From contig WAOY01000221.1 of assembly GCA_015520985.1 (NCBI GenBank), positions 1 to 8,630 of the forward strand: a DNA stretch of 8,630 nucleotides, in the 5' to 3' direction. This stretch comes from DHVE2 group archaeon (lineage in GTDB: Archaea; Thermoplasmatota; Thermoplasmata; Thermoplasmatales; Aciduliprofundaceae). The notes under the pieces were generated by a model, which was given only the letters and a program-made list of their open reading frames with translations, was not told the origin of the DNA and did no database searches. Made by a program: the position numbers and the translations under genes. Positions 1-6,061 of the stretch are shown piece after piece (the first letter of the stretch is position 1; the number at the start of each line of letters is the position of its first letter).

Positions 1-1485
1 AGGGTAAAGGGCGTGGACAAAGGCACCGTTGAGGACTACGTGGAGGAGGAAAAGGAGCTTTACCCGGTGCATCCCTTCGACACCACCACATTCCTGAGCG
101 AGGCGGCCAAGATAGGGATCTCTCCGGCGAGGGCGATGAAAATAGCGGAGGACCTCTACATGGGGGGCTACATCTCGTACCCAAGGACGGACAACACCGT
201 GTATCCGAGGAGCCTCAACATAAAGGCCATACTGAAATCCCTGGAGGAGGGAAGCCCCTTCTCATCCCTGGTGGAGGATCTCCGCGATAACATGCGCCGC
301 AGCCCTGCGAGGGGGAGGAAGGAGACGAAGGACCATCCCCCCATAGTACCGGTGCGCGGCGCAAAGCTGAGTGGAGAGCGTGGAAAAATTTACGAGCTGA
401 TAGTGCGCAGATTCCTGGCTACCCTGGCCAAAAACGCCAGGTATGTGCATTCCAAGGCAAGGATAGATGTCCTCGGAGAGAAGTTCCTGGCTGAGGGGAA
501 GGTGCTCACCTACGACGGGCGGTTAAGGTACTATCCATACATCAGGTTCGAGGAGAGGAAGATACCAAGGATGAAGCGTGGAGAGAAGGTGAAAATAGAG
601 GAGATACGGGCGGAGGAGAAGGAGACCGAGCCCCCCAAGAGGTACACCCAATCCTCGCTGGTAAGGGAGATGGAGAAGCTAAACCTCGGGACGAAGAGCA
701 CCCGCGCCGAGATCATACAGAAACTTTACGATAGAGGCTACATCGTCGGCAACCCCATAAGACCCACCGAGGTGGGCAAGAAATTAGTGGAGAATCTTAT
801 GACGCATGACGTGGACGTTGTTCGCCCTGAGATGACAGCAAGGCTCGAAAGGGACATGGACCTCATAGAGAAGGGAGAGAAGGGGATGGAGGAGGTAATC
901 GACGAATCCAAGGAGATGCTGATGACCATCATCGAGAAACTGCAGGAGAACCGCGAGGACTTCGGGGGGAGCATGAAGAGGTCGATGAAGAGAATCGTGG
1001 GCAAGTGCGAAAACGGGGATCTGGTTTACCTCGAGAGGAAGCGCCTGGTGGTGTGCGAGGGCCCAGAGAAAAAGTTTTATCGCCTGCCGTCCACGGGGCG
1101 CATAGAATTCCTCGATAAGAACTGCCCGGTGTGCGGATTGCCACTGATAAGGATCGTGCGCCGGGGCCAGAGCCCGGAGGTGCGGTGCATCGATCCGAAT
1201 TGCGAGTACAACAGGAAAAAGGACTACGTGGGCAAGTGCCCAAAGTGCGGAGGGGATTTGGTGATAAGGCAGTCCCGCAACGGGAAGAGGTTCATCGGCT
1301 GCTCCAATTACCCGGATTGCGACGTCACGTACCCCCTTCCGCAGAAGGGAAAAGTTATTCCGACGGGCGAAACCTGCCCGTACTGCGGGGCGCCGCTGAT
1401 AATCATAAGGCGCAAAGGTCGGAAGGACTGGAAGATATGCCCGAACATGAACTGTGAGTACAACAGGAAAAAGAAGGGCGATTAA
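1..1485 (+). CDS. topA: DNA topoisomerase I (type IA), C-terminal part
   Basis: Type IA topoisomerase that relaxes negatively supercoiled DNA through a transient 5'-phosphotyrosine bond. The frame is open from base 1, so the TOPRIM domain and N-terminus lie outside the window; the GTG at 13 is probably an internal valine. Counting from that codon, the active-site motif YISYPRTDN is at residues 53-61, with Tyr56 the expected nucleophile and Arg58 its partner. The conserved stretch TKSTRAEIIQKLYDRGYI follows around residues 225-242. The C-terminus carries three four-cysteine zinc ribbons: C371/C374/C392/C397, C409/C412/C430/C436 and C455/C458/C476/C481. These are typical of topoisomerase DNA-binding tails. 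The gene is followed by an AT-rich gap with a T run. The family call is very secure. Reverse gyrase is unlikely but cannot be formally excluded without the N-terminus. Confidence 0.95.
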   Translation, partial: RVKGVDKGTVEDYVEEEKELYPVHPFDTTTFLSEAAKIGISPARAMKIAEDLYMGGYISYPRTDNTVYPRSLNIKAILKSLEEGSPFSSLVEDLRDNMRRSPARGRKETKDHPPIVPVRGAKLSGERGKIYELIVRRFLATLAKNARYVHSKARIDVLGEKFLAEGKVLTYDGRLRYYPYIRFEERKIPRMKRGEKVKIEEIRAEEKETEPPKRYTQSSLVREMEKLNLGTKSTRAEIIQKLYDRGYIVGNPIRPTEVGKKLVENLMTHDVDVVRPEMTARLERDMDLIEKGEKGMEEVIDESKEMLMTIIEKLQENREDFGGSMKRSMKRIVGKCENGDLVYLERKRLVVCEGPEKKFYRLPSTGRIEFLDKNCPVCGLPLIRIVRRGQSPEVRCIDPNCEYNRKKDYVGKCPKCGGDLVIRQSRNGKRFIGCSNYPDCDVTYPLPQKGKVIPTGETCPYCGAPLIIIRRKGRKDWKICPNMNCEYNRKKKGD

Positions 1486-1497
1486 AGTTTACTTGAC

Positions 1498-1503
1498 TTT
1501 TTT
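1498..1503 (+). terminator. Possible T-rich transcription terminator after topA
   Basis: A run of six T lies 12 bases after the topA stop codon, within a T-rich stretch (1487-1514). Archaeal RNA polymerase commonly terminates at T runs without a hairpin, and no strong stem precedes this one. This is a positional inference only. Confidence 0.4.
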
Positions 1504-1524
1504 CAAATTTGTTTAACAACTCTG

Positions 1525-1561
1525 TTACCAATGCTGGTAAGCATAGCGCACCAAATGTGGT
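1525..1561. promoter_or_regulatory. Two palindromes upstream of nrdD, possible operator
   Basis: Two similar dyads lie in the AT-rich gap before nrdD. The first, TTACCAATGCTGGTAA (1525-1540), is a perfect 6-base inverted repeat with a 4-base spacer. The second, ACCAAATGTGGT (1550-1561), has ACCA/TGGT arms with the same 4-base spacer. The shared pattern is ACCA-N4-TGGT. Centres are 23 bases apart, close to two helical turns, and both lie upstream of the TATA-like element. This fits a dimeric regulator binding twice, but no specific regulator can be named. The sites do not resemble the bacterial NrdR box as known to me. Confidence 0.4.
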
Positions 1562-1563
1562 TC

Positions 1564-1578
1564 TAAAAAATAATTTAT
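1564..1578 (+). promoter_or_regulatory. Putative BRE/TATA promoter of nrdDG
   Basis: An A-rich element running into AATTTAT (1572-1578) sits 24-30 bases before the ATG at 1602. This is the distance expected between an archaeal TATA box and a transcription start at the first base of the start codon. No Shine-Dalgarno-like sequence precedes 1602, which fits a leaderless mRNA. Confidence 0.45.
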
Positions 1579-1601
1579 GCCAAATGAATATCCACCCACC
1601 C

Positions 1602-3467
1602 ATGGAAGTCGAAAGAATTGTTGAAGGGTATTTGAGTGGAAGTGACTGGCGGGTGAGGGAGAACAGCAACACCAACTATTCCTTCTCGGGACTGATGCTG
1701 CACACTGCCGGCGAGGTGATAGCAGAGTACACGCTGCGCAAAGTGTATCCTGGGAGGATATCCGAGGCGCACAGGAAGGGTTATTTCCACATACACGACC
1801 TGTCCTTCGGGATCATACCCTACTGCGCGGGATGGTACCTGAAGGATCTTTTGCTTAGAGGATTCGGAGGCGTGCCGGGAAAGGTGAGTGCAAAACCGGC
1901 GAAGCATCTTGATGTGGCGGTGGCGCAGATAATCAATTTCCTCGGGACGATGCAGATGGAGTTCGCCGGGGCTCAGGCGTTCAGCAGCGTGGACACTTAC
2001 CTCGCACCCTTCGTCAGGTACGACGGACTATCCTACAGGCAGGTAAAGCAGAACATGCAGCGGCTGATATACGGATTGAACATACCTTCCCGCTGGGGTT
2101 CACAGACGCCTTTCACCAACTTCACCTTTGATTTGGTGCCCCCTGACGATCTGGGCAGCGAGCACGCGGTCATCGGGGGAAAGGAGATGGGCGCAACCTA
2201 CGACGAATTCACAGAGGAGATGGAGATGATAAACCGAGCATTCGTGGAGGTTATGATGGAGGGGGACGCGAACGGAAGGATATTCACCTTCCCAATCCCC
2301 ACGTACAACCTGCTCCCGGATTTCGACTGGGACAGCGAAATAGCCAATCTAATATTCCAGATGACCGCCAAGTACGGAACCCCTTATTTTCAGAACTACA
2401 TAGGGAGCGATCTTGATCCGAGGAGTATCCGGGCCATGTGCTGCCGCCTCCAGCTTGACCTCAAGGAACTGAGGAGCAGGGGCAACGGATTGTTCGGCTC
2501 TGGAGAACTCACCGGCTCGATAGGGGTCGTAACCATTAACCTCAACCGCCTGGGATACGAATCTCGGGATGAAGATGAGTTCTTCGAGAAGCTCCTGCAT
2601 TACATGGACCTCGCAAAGGAGAGCCTGGAGATAAAGAGGAGAGTGGTGAATGAGAACCTCAAGAGGGGGCTGATGCCCTTCTCAAAGATATACCTGGGGC
2701 ACTTCGCCAATCACTTCTCCACAATAGGCGTCATAGGCATGCACGAGGCCCTGATGAACCTATTCGGCATAGGCATCCAGGAGGTTGAGGGTTTGAGATT
2801 CGCCGTGAAGACCCTCAAGTTCATGCGCGAGGTCCTCAGGGCATACCAGGAGGAGACGGGGAACCTTTATAACCTGGAGGCGACCCCCGCCGAGGGTGCT
2901 TCGTACCGTCTAGCACGGCTGGACAGGGAGATGTACCCGGACATATACACCTCCGGGAGCGACGAGCCCTATCTTACGAACTCCACATGGCTGCCCGCGG
3001 ATTATAAAGTTAGCATAATAGAGGCCGTGGCTCATCAGGAGGTCCTGCAGACTCTCTACACGGGAGGCACCGTGTTCCACACGTACATCGGAGAGAGGAT
3101 AAGCCCCGAAAGTGCCAAGTCCCTTGCGAAGAGGATAGCCGAGAAGTCCAAGATACCATATTTCACGCTGACTCCAACGTTTTCCATATGCCCGGAGCAC
3201 GGCTATCTCCCGGGGGAGCAGCGGGAGTGTCCCTACTGCGGCAGAAAGACCGAGGTGTACTCCCGCGTGGTGGGGTACTTCAGACCAGTGGAAATGTGGA
3301 ACGACGGGAAGAGGGAGGAATTCAAAGAGCGAATCACATTCAACCTGAACGCCTTGAGCCTGGAGAGCAGGTGGGAAGCGTACAGGGAAGCTGTGAGGGA
3401 TGTGGATGCCCCGAAGATTGATCTGGGTGTTGAGAAGAAAAAAGAGGTGCAGTTCCTGCTGATGTGA
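1602..3467 (+). CDS. nrdD: Anaerobic ribonucleoside-triphosphate reductase (class III RNR)
   Basis: Glycyl-radical enzyme that reduces ribonucleotides to deoxyribonucleotides without oxygen; 621 residues from the ATG at 1602. It opens almost at once with DWRVRENSNTNYSFSGL, so the N-terminal ATP-cone common in class III enzymes is absent. Active-site candidates are Cys75 in IPYCAG and Cys280/Cys281 in MCCRL. GSIGVVTINLNRLG follows. A zinc site is formed by C530-x2-H533 and C543-x2-C546, just before RVVGYFRP with radical Gly558. About 63 residues follow the glycine. The frame is open back to a TTG at 1509, but that stretch is AT-rich with unlike codon use and holds the palindromes and the TATA-like element. 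An ATG at 1584 is the other alternative. No redoxin gene is in view. The nrdG start overlaps the stop codon. Identity is very secure; the start is moderately secure. Confidence 0.95.
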   Translation: MEVERIVEGYLSGSDWRVRENSNTNYSFSGLMLHTAGEVIAEYTLRKVYPGRISEAHRKGYFHIHDLSFGIIPYCAGWYLKDLLLRGFGGVPGKVSAKPAKHLDVAVAQIINFLGTMQMEFAGAQAFSSVDTYLAPFVRYDGLSYRQVKQNMQRLIYGLNIPSRWGSQTPFTNFTFDLVPPDDLGSEHAVIGGKEMGATYDEFTEEMEMINRAFVEVMMEGDANGRIFTFPIPTYNLLPDFDWDSEIANLIFQMTAKYGTPYFQNYIGSDLDPRSIRAMCCRLQLDLKELRSRGNGLFGSGELTGSIGVVTINLNRLGYESRDEDEFFEKLLHYMDLAKESLEIKRRVVNENLKRGLMPFSKIYLGHFANHFSTIGVIGMHEALMNLFGIGIQEVEGLRFAVKTLKFMREVLRAYQEETGNLYNLEATPAEGASYRLARLDREMYPDIYTSGSDEPYLTNSTWLPADYKVSIIEAVAHQEVLQTLYTGGTVFHTYIGERISPESAKSLAKRIAEKSKIPYFTLTPTFSICPEHGYLPGEQRECPYCGRKTEVYSRVVGYFRPVEMWNDGKREEFKERITFNLNALSLESRWEAYREAVRDVDAPKIDLGVEKKKEVQFLLM

Positions 3468-4156
3468 TCTCCATGATAATCGCAGGCTTCATGCCGGAAT
3501 CATTCGTGGACTGGCGGGGCAAAATGGTGGCCACAGTGTTCACGTACGGGTGCAACTTCAGGTGCCCCTTCTGCCACAACCACACCCTCGTGATCCACCC
3601 GCTGAAAACGCGGTTATCTGAGGAAGATATACTCTCAAAGATCTCAGAACTCCGGGGATGGATAGACGGGGTGTGCATCACGGGGGGAGAGCCAACCATA
3701 CACCGGGATATCGTGGATTTCGTCAGGGAGATAAGAAGGATGGTTCCGGTTAAAATGGACACCAACGGCACGCATCCGGAGATCCTGGAAGAGTTGCTGA
3801 ACCACGTTGACTACGTGGCCATGGATGTGAAAGCTCCTCCATCGAGATACGGAGAACTCGCAGGGAAAGAAGTTAATTTGAAAGCGATAGAGGAGAGCAT
3901 CTCTCTGATAAAGGAGAGGGCTAAAGATTACGAATTCCGAACCACCTTCGTGCCTGTCCTGAAGAGAGAAGATATCGCGGGAATTGCGGAGTGGATCGGC
4001 CCTGCGAAGAGGTACGTGCTGCAGCAGTTCTCCACCGCTGGGGGTACATTGAACCCGGAGTTCTCACACCTTAAGCCGCACCCCAGGGAGTACCTGGAAA
4101 CGACCTGCGAATCCGTGAAGGATAAGTTCGGGGAGTGCATCGTCGCGAACCTCTGA
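3464..4156 (+). CDS. nrdG: Anaerobic RNR activating enzyme (radical SAM)
   Basis: Radical S-adenosylmethionine protein that generates the glycyl radical on NrdD; 230 residues from the GTG at 3464. The iron-sulfur motif GCNFRCPFCHN places the three cluster cysteines at 30, 34 and 37 (CxxxCxxC). Further radical SAM features are ITGGEPT (SAM-binding glycine motif), MDTNGT and VDYVAMDVKAP. The GTG overlaps the nrdD stop as GTGA, implying translational coupling and a bicistronic operon, with the G-rich sequence GAGGTG at 3444-3449 as a weak upstream ribosome site. The alternative ATG at 3473 gives an N-terminus MIIAGF, which matches the usual MKIGGF-like start of archaeal homologues equally well. 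Length is normal for the longer archaeal type. The pairing with nrdD settles the assignment over a pyruvate formate-lyase activase. Confidence 0.93.
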   Translation: MISMIIAGFMPESFVDWRGKMVATVFTYGCNFRCPFCHNHTLVIHPLKTRLSEEDILSKISELRGWIDGVCITGGEPTIHRDIVDFVREIRRMVPVKMDTNGTHPEILEELLNHVDYVAMDVKAPPSRYGELAGKEVNLKAIEESISLIKERAKDYEFRTTFVPVLKREDIAGIAEWIGPAKRYVLQQFSTAGGTLNPEFSHLKPHPREYLETTCESVKDKFGECIVANL

Positions 4157-4157
4157 T

Positions 4158-4173
4158 ACAAAAGTATTTTTTA
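4158..4173 (+). promoter_or_regulatory. TATA-like element and T run between nrdG and the protease gene
   Basis: ACAAAAG (4158-4164) followed by TATTTTTTA (4165-4173) resembles a BRE plus TATA box. It lies 24-30 bases upstream of the ATG at 4195, as expected for leaderless transcription. The same T run (4167-4172), just after the nrdG stop, could also terminate nrdDG transcripts. Confidence 0.45.
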
Positions 4174-4194
4174 CTCTCCTTCGTTTATCCCGTG

Positions 4195-5052
4195 ATGAAG
4201 GAAGAGACTGTGGCTCAGCTAAACATGTTCGTTATTTTCATCCTGGCCAATCTCCTGGCGCTTGTTCTCATGCCGGCGTACTTCATATACGAGGGGGGCC
4301 TGGGGGAGAACGAGAACAACCCATGGGTCGCCGTTTACTACGCTCTCTACATAATAGGCATAACCGCGTTGATCCTCTACATTGCGAAGAGGAGGAAGAT
4401 CGGCATTCTGAAGGCCATATTCTACTTCGCCGTGGCGTGGAGCATGTGGTACGCGCTGTTCCCCATACTCTACTACTTCTCTGTGCCCCTCTCAGATCTG
4501 GTCTCCCTGGCCATTTCAATCGCCCTCACGGTGCTCCTGGTGAAGAACCCGGAGTGGTACATGATGGACATCGTCGGCATACTCATGGCCGTTGGTCTCG
4601 CACTGATACTCGGGATGAACCTGGGACTCGTGCCGGTGATACTCTTCCTGAGCATCCTCGCGATATACGACGCCATATCCGTCTACAAGACGAAGCACAT
4701 GATAACCCTAGCTGATAACGTGATAGAGCACAACCTCCCGGCGCTCTTCGTTATCCCCTCCTCGTCTGACTATTCGTTCAAGAAGGTGCACGGTATAAAG
4801 GACGCCAAGGGGAAAAAAGGCAGAAGGGACGCGTACTACATGGGGTTCGGGGACGTGATGATCCCCGGGATAATGGTGGTCGCAACCGCCAGGAACTACG
4901 GGCTCATCGCGGGGGTATTTACCCTCGCAGGCGCGGTGGCCGGGATGGTGATCCTCTCCGCCATGGTCAACAGCGGGAAGCCCCAGCCAGGACTGCCGTA
5001 CCTGAACGCAGGCACCCTGGCCGGGTTCCTGACCTATCTCCTCTTACTTTGA
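4195..5052 (+). CDS. Archaeal presenilin/signal-peptide-peptidase-type intramembrane aspartyl protease
   Basis: Polytopic membrane protease of the presenilin/SPP family, 285 residues from the ATG at 4195. Hydrophobic segments lie near residues 11-31, 43-64, 71-95, 98-115, 122-139, 142-160, 213-232, 235-256 and 265-285, about nine as in the family. The catalytic pair is visible: Asp159 in AIYDAIS (the YD motif) and Asp220 in YMGFGD (the GxGD motif). GLPYL (266-270) corresponds to the PAL motif. A basic hydrophilic loop (about 165-212) separates the two aspartates. Known archaeal homologues cut transmembrane helices; the natural substrate here is unknown. The frame extends upstream to an ATG at 4135 inside nrdG, but that N-terminus is not hydrophobic and lacks a promoter. 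The TATA-like element favours 4195. The gene ends 9 bases into its convergent neighbour. Confidence 0.9.
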   Translation: MKEETVAQLNMFVIFILANLLALVLMPAYFIYEGGLGENENNPWVAVYYALYIIGITALILYIAKRRKIGILKAIFYFAVAWSMWYALFPILYYFSVPLSDLVSLAISIALTVLLVKNPEWYMMDIVGILMAVGLALILGMNLGLVPVILFLSILAIYDAISVYKTKHMITLADNVIEHNLPALFVIPSSSDYSFKKVHGIKDAKGKKGRRDAYYMGFGDVMIPGIMVVATARNYGLIAGVFTLAGAVAGMVILSAMVNSGKPQPGLPYLNAGTLAGFLTYLLLL

Positions 5053-5964
5053 CATCTCCTTGTTTATCTCCTCCATCTTCTCCAGGACCTTGACCAGGTT
5101 CCCCTCGTCGCGGTAGACCTTCATCTCCCTGACCAGGCGGATTATGTTCTTGGCGTTGCTCTTCCCGGAATATGTGGAGCGCATCACTTCCTCTTTCACC
5201 AGCGCGAGGAAGGAGGCCATGACCTCTTCTATCTCGTCCTTGATCGGGGTTAGGGCCTCGTCCAGCACCTTGATGGCATCGCCGTACTTCTTGTTGTCCG
5301 CTATGTCCTTTGCCGTGTCCACCACGTTCTCAACCTTCTCCGTCTCGATGCCGAACTTCCTGGCGATCCTGATTGCATTCTCTACGCCCTCGAGCTTCTC
5401 AAGGTACTGCCTGAGATCCTTGGATATCTCCTCGGCCCTGCTCTTAAGCTCCTCGAACTCCTTCAGGAAGTTCTCTATGTCCCACTCCTCCAGGTACCCG
5501 CTGGCCCTGGCGTATATGTCGCGGAGATCGGCGTTGACGCCCATCATTATCTCGTACTTCTCCAGATCGCCCCGATAGCGGTCCACCACCTCCTTGATGA
5601 GGTAGAAGTAAGCGTCGTGAAGGTGCGCGTATCCCGAGGGGTAGTCCTGCCTGGCCGCGTACTTCTTTGCCTCCTTTATGTGCTGGTTCACGGCGTCGAG
5701 GGGTATGCCCATGTCCTTCGCCAGGGGGATGATGAACTTGAGCTTCTTTATCAGGGTCTCGAGGAGCATCTTGTAATCAACCTTCTCGTCGAAAACCGCG
5801 TAGCAGTAAGGGCAGAAATCGGCGCTCTCCGATACCTGGTGATGGCACACGGGGCACTCGTAAAGTTCCTCCGTGGGGATTATCTCCTCCTCCGCGCCCT
5901 CCTCGACCTTCTTCTCCTCGCTGAGTATCTCCTGGATTATCTCGTCAATATTCTCCTCCGGCAT
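5044..5964 (-). CDS. Zinc-ribbon protein with duplicated helical domain, function unknown
   Basis: A 306-residue acidic soluble protein that I cannot assign to a function. After a Glu-rich N-terminal helix (about 1-30) comes a zinc ribbon with C37/C40 and C51/C54 (CPVC, CPYC). The rest looks wholly alpha-helical, with a probable coiled coil around 155-195. Residues 76-134 align without gaps to 195-253 at an offset of 119: AKxxGI, a central AK, a Tyr (108/227) and an LxxA pattern (L115/A118 and L234/A237) recur. A third, partial copy may follow at 271-304. This resembles tandem helical hairpins of TPR-like type, suggesting protein binding. The ATG at 5964 is preceded by AGGTGG at a 6-base spacing, so the upstream in-frame ATG at 5997 is rejected. 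There is no signal peptide or membrane helix. The stop overlaps the convergent protease gene. Confidence 0.85.
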   Translation of the reverse strand: MPEENIDEIIQEILSEEKKVEEGAEEEIIPTEELYECPVCHHQVSESADFCPYCYAVFDEKVDYKMLLETLIKKLKFIIPLAKDMGIPLDAVNQHIKEAKKYAARQDYPSGYAHLHDAYFYLIKEVVDRYRGDLEKYEIMMGVNADLRDIYARASGYLEEWDIENFLKEFEELKSRAEEISKDLRQYLEKLEGVENAIRIARKFGIETEKVENVVDTAKDIADNKKYGDAIKVLDEALTPIKDEIEEVMASFLALVKEEVMRSTYSGKSNAKNIIRLVREMKVYRDEGNLVKVLEKMEEINKEMSK

Positions 5965-5970
5965 ATATAA

Positions 5971-5976
5971 CCACCT
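5971..5976 (-). promoter_or_regulatory. Ribosome-binding site of the zinc-ribbon gene
   Basis: On the minus strand AGGTGG lies 6 bases upstream of the ATG at 5964, a good match to an anti-16S Shine-Dalgarno sequence. It decides the start over the ATG at 5997, which has no such site. Confidence 0.7.
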
Positions 5977-6027
5977 GTATGCGTAAAATGCACACAAACA
6001 TTATATACTTTGCGATGGGCTGCATAC
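5977..6027. promoter_or_regulatory. Divergent promoter region with a central TATATA
   Basis: This segment lies between divergent genes. TATATA (6002-6007, in ATTATATACTT) reads as a TATA box on both strands. Used leftward it predicts a transcription start near 5979, just before the AGGTGG of the zinc-ribbon gene. Used rightward it predicts one near 6030, ahead of the M20 gene. GTATGC (5977-5982) and GCATAC (6022-6027) form an inverted repeat centred at 6002, close to the TATA. A second TATA-like stretch, CATTAAT, occurs at 6032-6038. No transcript data are available. Confidence 0.45.
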
Positions 6028-6046
6028 GCAACATTAATCTTCGGCG

Positions 6047-6051
6047 AGGAG
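6047..6051 (+). promoter_or_regulatory. Ribosome-binding site of the M20 gene
   Basis: AGGAG within GGCGAGGAGATAC lies 10 bases before the ATT at 6062 and over 110 bases before the first canonical in-frame start (GTG 6170). It supports initiation close to 6062 even though no ATG, GTG or TTG is in frame there. Confidence 0.5.
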
Positions 6052-6061
6052 ATACACCCCC

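Noticed and set aside
1..1485. Reverse gyrase rather than topoisomerase I
   Set aside because: Reverse gyrases usually carry their zinc elements in the N-terminal part and end soon after the topoisomerase module. The three C-terminal ribbons here are typical of ordinary topoisomerase I. The missing N-terminus leaves a small doubt.
1525..1561. Bacterial-type NrdR boxes before nrdD
   Set aside because: Position fits, but the dyads do not match the AT-rich core of the NrdR consensus I know, so only a generic operator is proposed.
1509..1601. N-terminal extension of NrdD from a TTG codon at 1509
   Set aside because: The stretch is much more AT-rich than the gene, encodes an Asn-rich sequence with no ATP-cone features, and contains the palindromes and TATA-like element of the promoter.
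4323..4715. Plus-strand open frame within the presenilin-type protease gene
   Set aside because: It is His/Arg/Pro-rich shadow sequence in another frame of a gene with clear catalytic motifs and membrane segments.
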